Below, in pieces: positions 38,080 to 39,189 of a stretch of 39,189 bases of DNA. A program made the position numbers and the translations under genes. This DNA comes from Curvibacter sp. (GTDB taxonomy: Bacteria; Pseudomonadota; Gammaproteobacteria; Burkholderiales; Burkholderiaceae_C), in NCBI GenBank assembly GCA_003500955.1, contig DNQP01000300.1, positions 1 through 39,189 of the forward strand. Direction: 5' to 3'. The notes under the pieces are model-generated. The model made no database searches. It saw only the letters and a program-made list of their open reading frames with translations, and had not been told where the DNA came from. Every line of letters begins with the position of its first letter. Positions within the stretch are counted from its first letter, which is position 1.

Positions 38080-38691
38080 ATGAGCGACACGCTTGCCGAT
38101 AAGAGTCAGATGGATCCGAGCAAACGGACGTGGCTGATTGCCACGGGTTGTGCAGGTACCGTAGGTGGCGTGGCCGCCGTCATTCCCTTTGTCAGCACCT
38201 TCCAGCCTTCCGAGCGTGCCAAGGCCGCCGGCGCCGCGGTGGAAGTCGATATCTCCGCCATCAAGCCGGGCGAGAAGGTCGTGGTGGAGTGGCGCGGCAA
38301 ACCGGTGTGGATCATGCGCCGCACGCCGGAGCAGCTGGCCACCCTGGACAAGGTCGAGTCGCAGCTGGCTGATCCCAACTCCGATCGCAAGGCCTATCCG
38401 ACGCCCGAGTACGCCAAGAACCAGCACCGCTCGATCAAGCCCGAGCTCTTCGTCGGCGTGGGCATTTGCTCGCATCTGGGCTGCTCGCCCAGCGACAAGC
38501 TGACCCCCGGCCCCCAGCCCTCGCTACCCGACGACTGGCAGGGCGGCTTCCTTTGCCCCTGCCACGGCTCGACCTTCGACATGGCCGGCCGCGTGTTCAA
38601 GAACAAACCGGCCCCGGACAACCTGGAAGTGCCGCCGCACATGTACCTGTCCGACAGCAAGCTGCTGATCGGCGAAGACAAGAAGGCTTGA
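38080..38691 (+). CDS. petA: Ubiquinol-cytochrome c reductase iron-sulfur (Rieske) subunit
   Basis: This is the Rieske subunit of the cytochrome bc1 complex, which passes electrons from ubiquinol to cytochrome c1. The 203-residue protein has an N-terminal membrane helix with a Tat-like signal ([10 protein letters not shown]; Lys15-Arg16 in place of Arg-Arg), the linker [17 protein letters not shown], and the 2Fe-2S ligands in CSHLGC (Cys130, His132) and CPCHGS (Cys159, His162), with Cys135 and Cys161 as the disulfide pair. I chose ATG 38080 with a GAGG ribosome-binding site at 38070-38073; TTG at 38068 is rejected. petB follows after 11 nt. Confidence 0.96.
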   Translation: MSDTLADKSQMDPSKRTWLIATGCAGTVGGVAAVIPFVSTFQPSERAKAAGAAVEVDISAIKPGEKVVVEWRGKPVWIMRRTPEQLATLDKVESQLADPNSDRKAYPTPEYAKNQHRSIKPELFVGVGICSHLGCSPSDKLTPGPQPSLPDDWQGGFLCPCHGSTFDMAGRVFKNKPAPDNLEVPPHMYLSDSKLLIGEDKKA

Positions 38692-38702
38692 GGAACAAGA
38701 AC

Positions 38703-39189
38703 ATGGCTGAATTCAAGGAACTCCCCGCCGACGCGCCAGCCGGCGCCAAGGTGCTGAACTGGTTCGAGAACCGTTTCCCCACGGCATTCGACGCCTACCG
38801 CGTCCACATGTCCGAGTACTACGCCCCGAAGAACTTCAACTTCTGGTACTTCTTCGGTTCGCTGGCCATGCTGGTGCTGGTCATCCAGATCGTGACCGGC
38901 ATCTTCCTGGTCATGCACTACAAGCCAGATGCCGCCCTGGCCTTCGGCTCGGTCGAATACATCATGCGCGACGTGCCCTGGGGCTGGCTGATCCGCTACA
39001 TGCACTCCACGGGGGCTTCGGCTTTCTTCGTGGTCGTGTACCTGCACATGTACCGCGGTCTGATCTACGGCTCTTATCGCACCCCGCGTGAGCTGGTCTG
39101 GATCTTCGGTTGCCTGATCTTCCTGTGCCTGATGGCCGAAGCCTTCATGGGCTACCTGCTGCCCTGGGGTCAGATGTCCTACTGGGGTG
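38703..39189 (+). CDS. petB: Cytochrome b of the bc1 complex (5' part only)
   Basis: The frame runs off the window; about 162 residues are present. They include the bacterial cytochrome b N-terminus [20 protein letters not shown], the first helix [20 protein letters not shown], then [20 protein letters not shown] with the first haem-ligand histidines and the C/D region [14 protein letters not shown] at the very end. It holds the two b haems and the quinol sites. It starts behind a GAGGAAC ribosome-binding site, 11 nt after petA. The cytochrome c1 gene is expected downstream. Confidence 0.97.
   Translation, partial: MAEFKELPADAPAGAKVLNWFENRFPTAFDAYRVHMSEYYAPKNFNFWYFFGSLAMLVLVIQIVTGIFLVMHYKPDAALAFGSVEYIMRDVPWGWLIRYMHSTGASAFFVVVYLHMYRGLIYGSYRTPRELVWIFGCLIFLCLMAEAFMGYLLPWGQMSYWG

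Overview
The window is a dense, GC-rich (estimated by eye) chromosomal segment of a betaproteobacterium. It is most likely a member of the Burkholderiales close to the family Comamonadaceae. The evidence is the gene order pilN-pilO-pilP-pilQ-aroK-aroB-dgt, gltB-gltD, mla genes, murA-hisGDCB-hisHA-hisF-hisI-hisE, tatABC, degS-like protease and petA-petB, together with a short HisZ-dependent HisG and a HisB that carries only the dehydratase. Nearly all genes lie on the plus strand with very short gaps; many start codons overlap the previous stop as ATGA. Only the DegS-like protease is on the minus strand. No gene-free stretch exceeds 300 bases.

Layout. Bases 1-5528 hold the end of the type IV pilus alignment operon (pilN partial, pilO, pilP, pilQ), then shikimate-pathway genes aroK and aroB. 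Bases 5506-9435 are a tightly overlapping run: dGTPase, an MFS transporter, a DUF1415 protein and a methyltransferase. A glycine-zipper lipoprotein follows. Bases 9960-10810 hold the only clear accessory element, a REP-associated tyrosine transposase (RAYT) flanked by inverted GGGGTCAGA motifs. Next come gltB and gltD (glutamate synthase), a duplicated and diverged copy of the last 25 codons of gltD, and a strong terminator that abuts the mlaF start. The complete Mla lipid-transport set (mlaF, E, D, A, C, B), an ABC-2 exporter pair, ibaG and murA follow. The histidine operon fills 24610-32240, with a sugar-phosphate mutarotase gene inserted between hisA and hisF. It continues into a small membrane protein, a HIT protein and tatABC. 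The right end holds the DegS-like protease (minus), a cysteine-rich protein, a Nif3-family protein, pdxA, the Rieske protein gene petA and the start of the cytochrome b gene.

The genes are overwhelmingly housekeeping: pilus secretion, aromatic and histidine amino-acid synthesis, ammonia assimilation, outer-membrane lipid asymmetry, peptidoglycan precursor synthesis, Tat export and the cytochrome bc1 complex, whose Rieske subunit is a probable Tat substrate. I found no defence island, prophage, CRISPR array or tRNA/rRNA gene, and no clearly new multi-gene system.

The observations that deserve most attention are: (1) the RAYT gene and matching REP-like hairpins lodged inside the gltB-gltD and mlaE-mlaD junctions; (2) the in-frame duplicated tail of gltD, which looks like a recombination scar; (3) the terminator/promoter overlap before mlaF; (4) repeated -10-like hexamers placed 6-7 nt before start codons, suggesting leaderless mRNAs; and (5) several perfect short palindromes at promoters.
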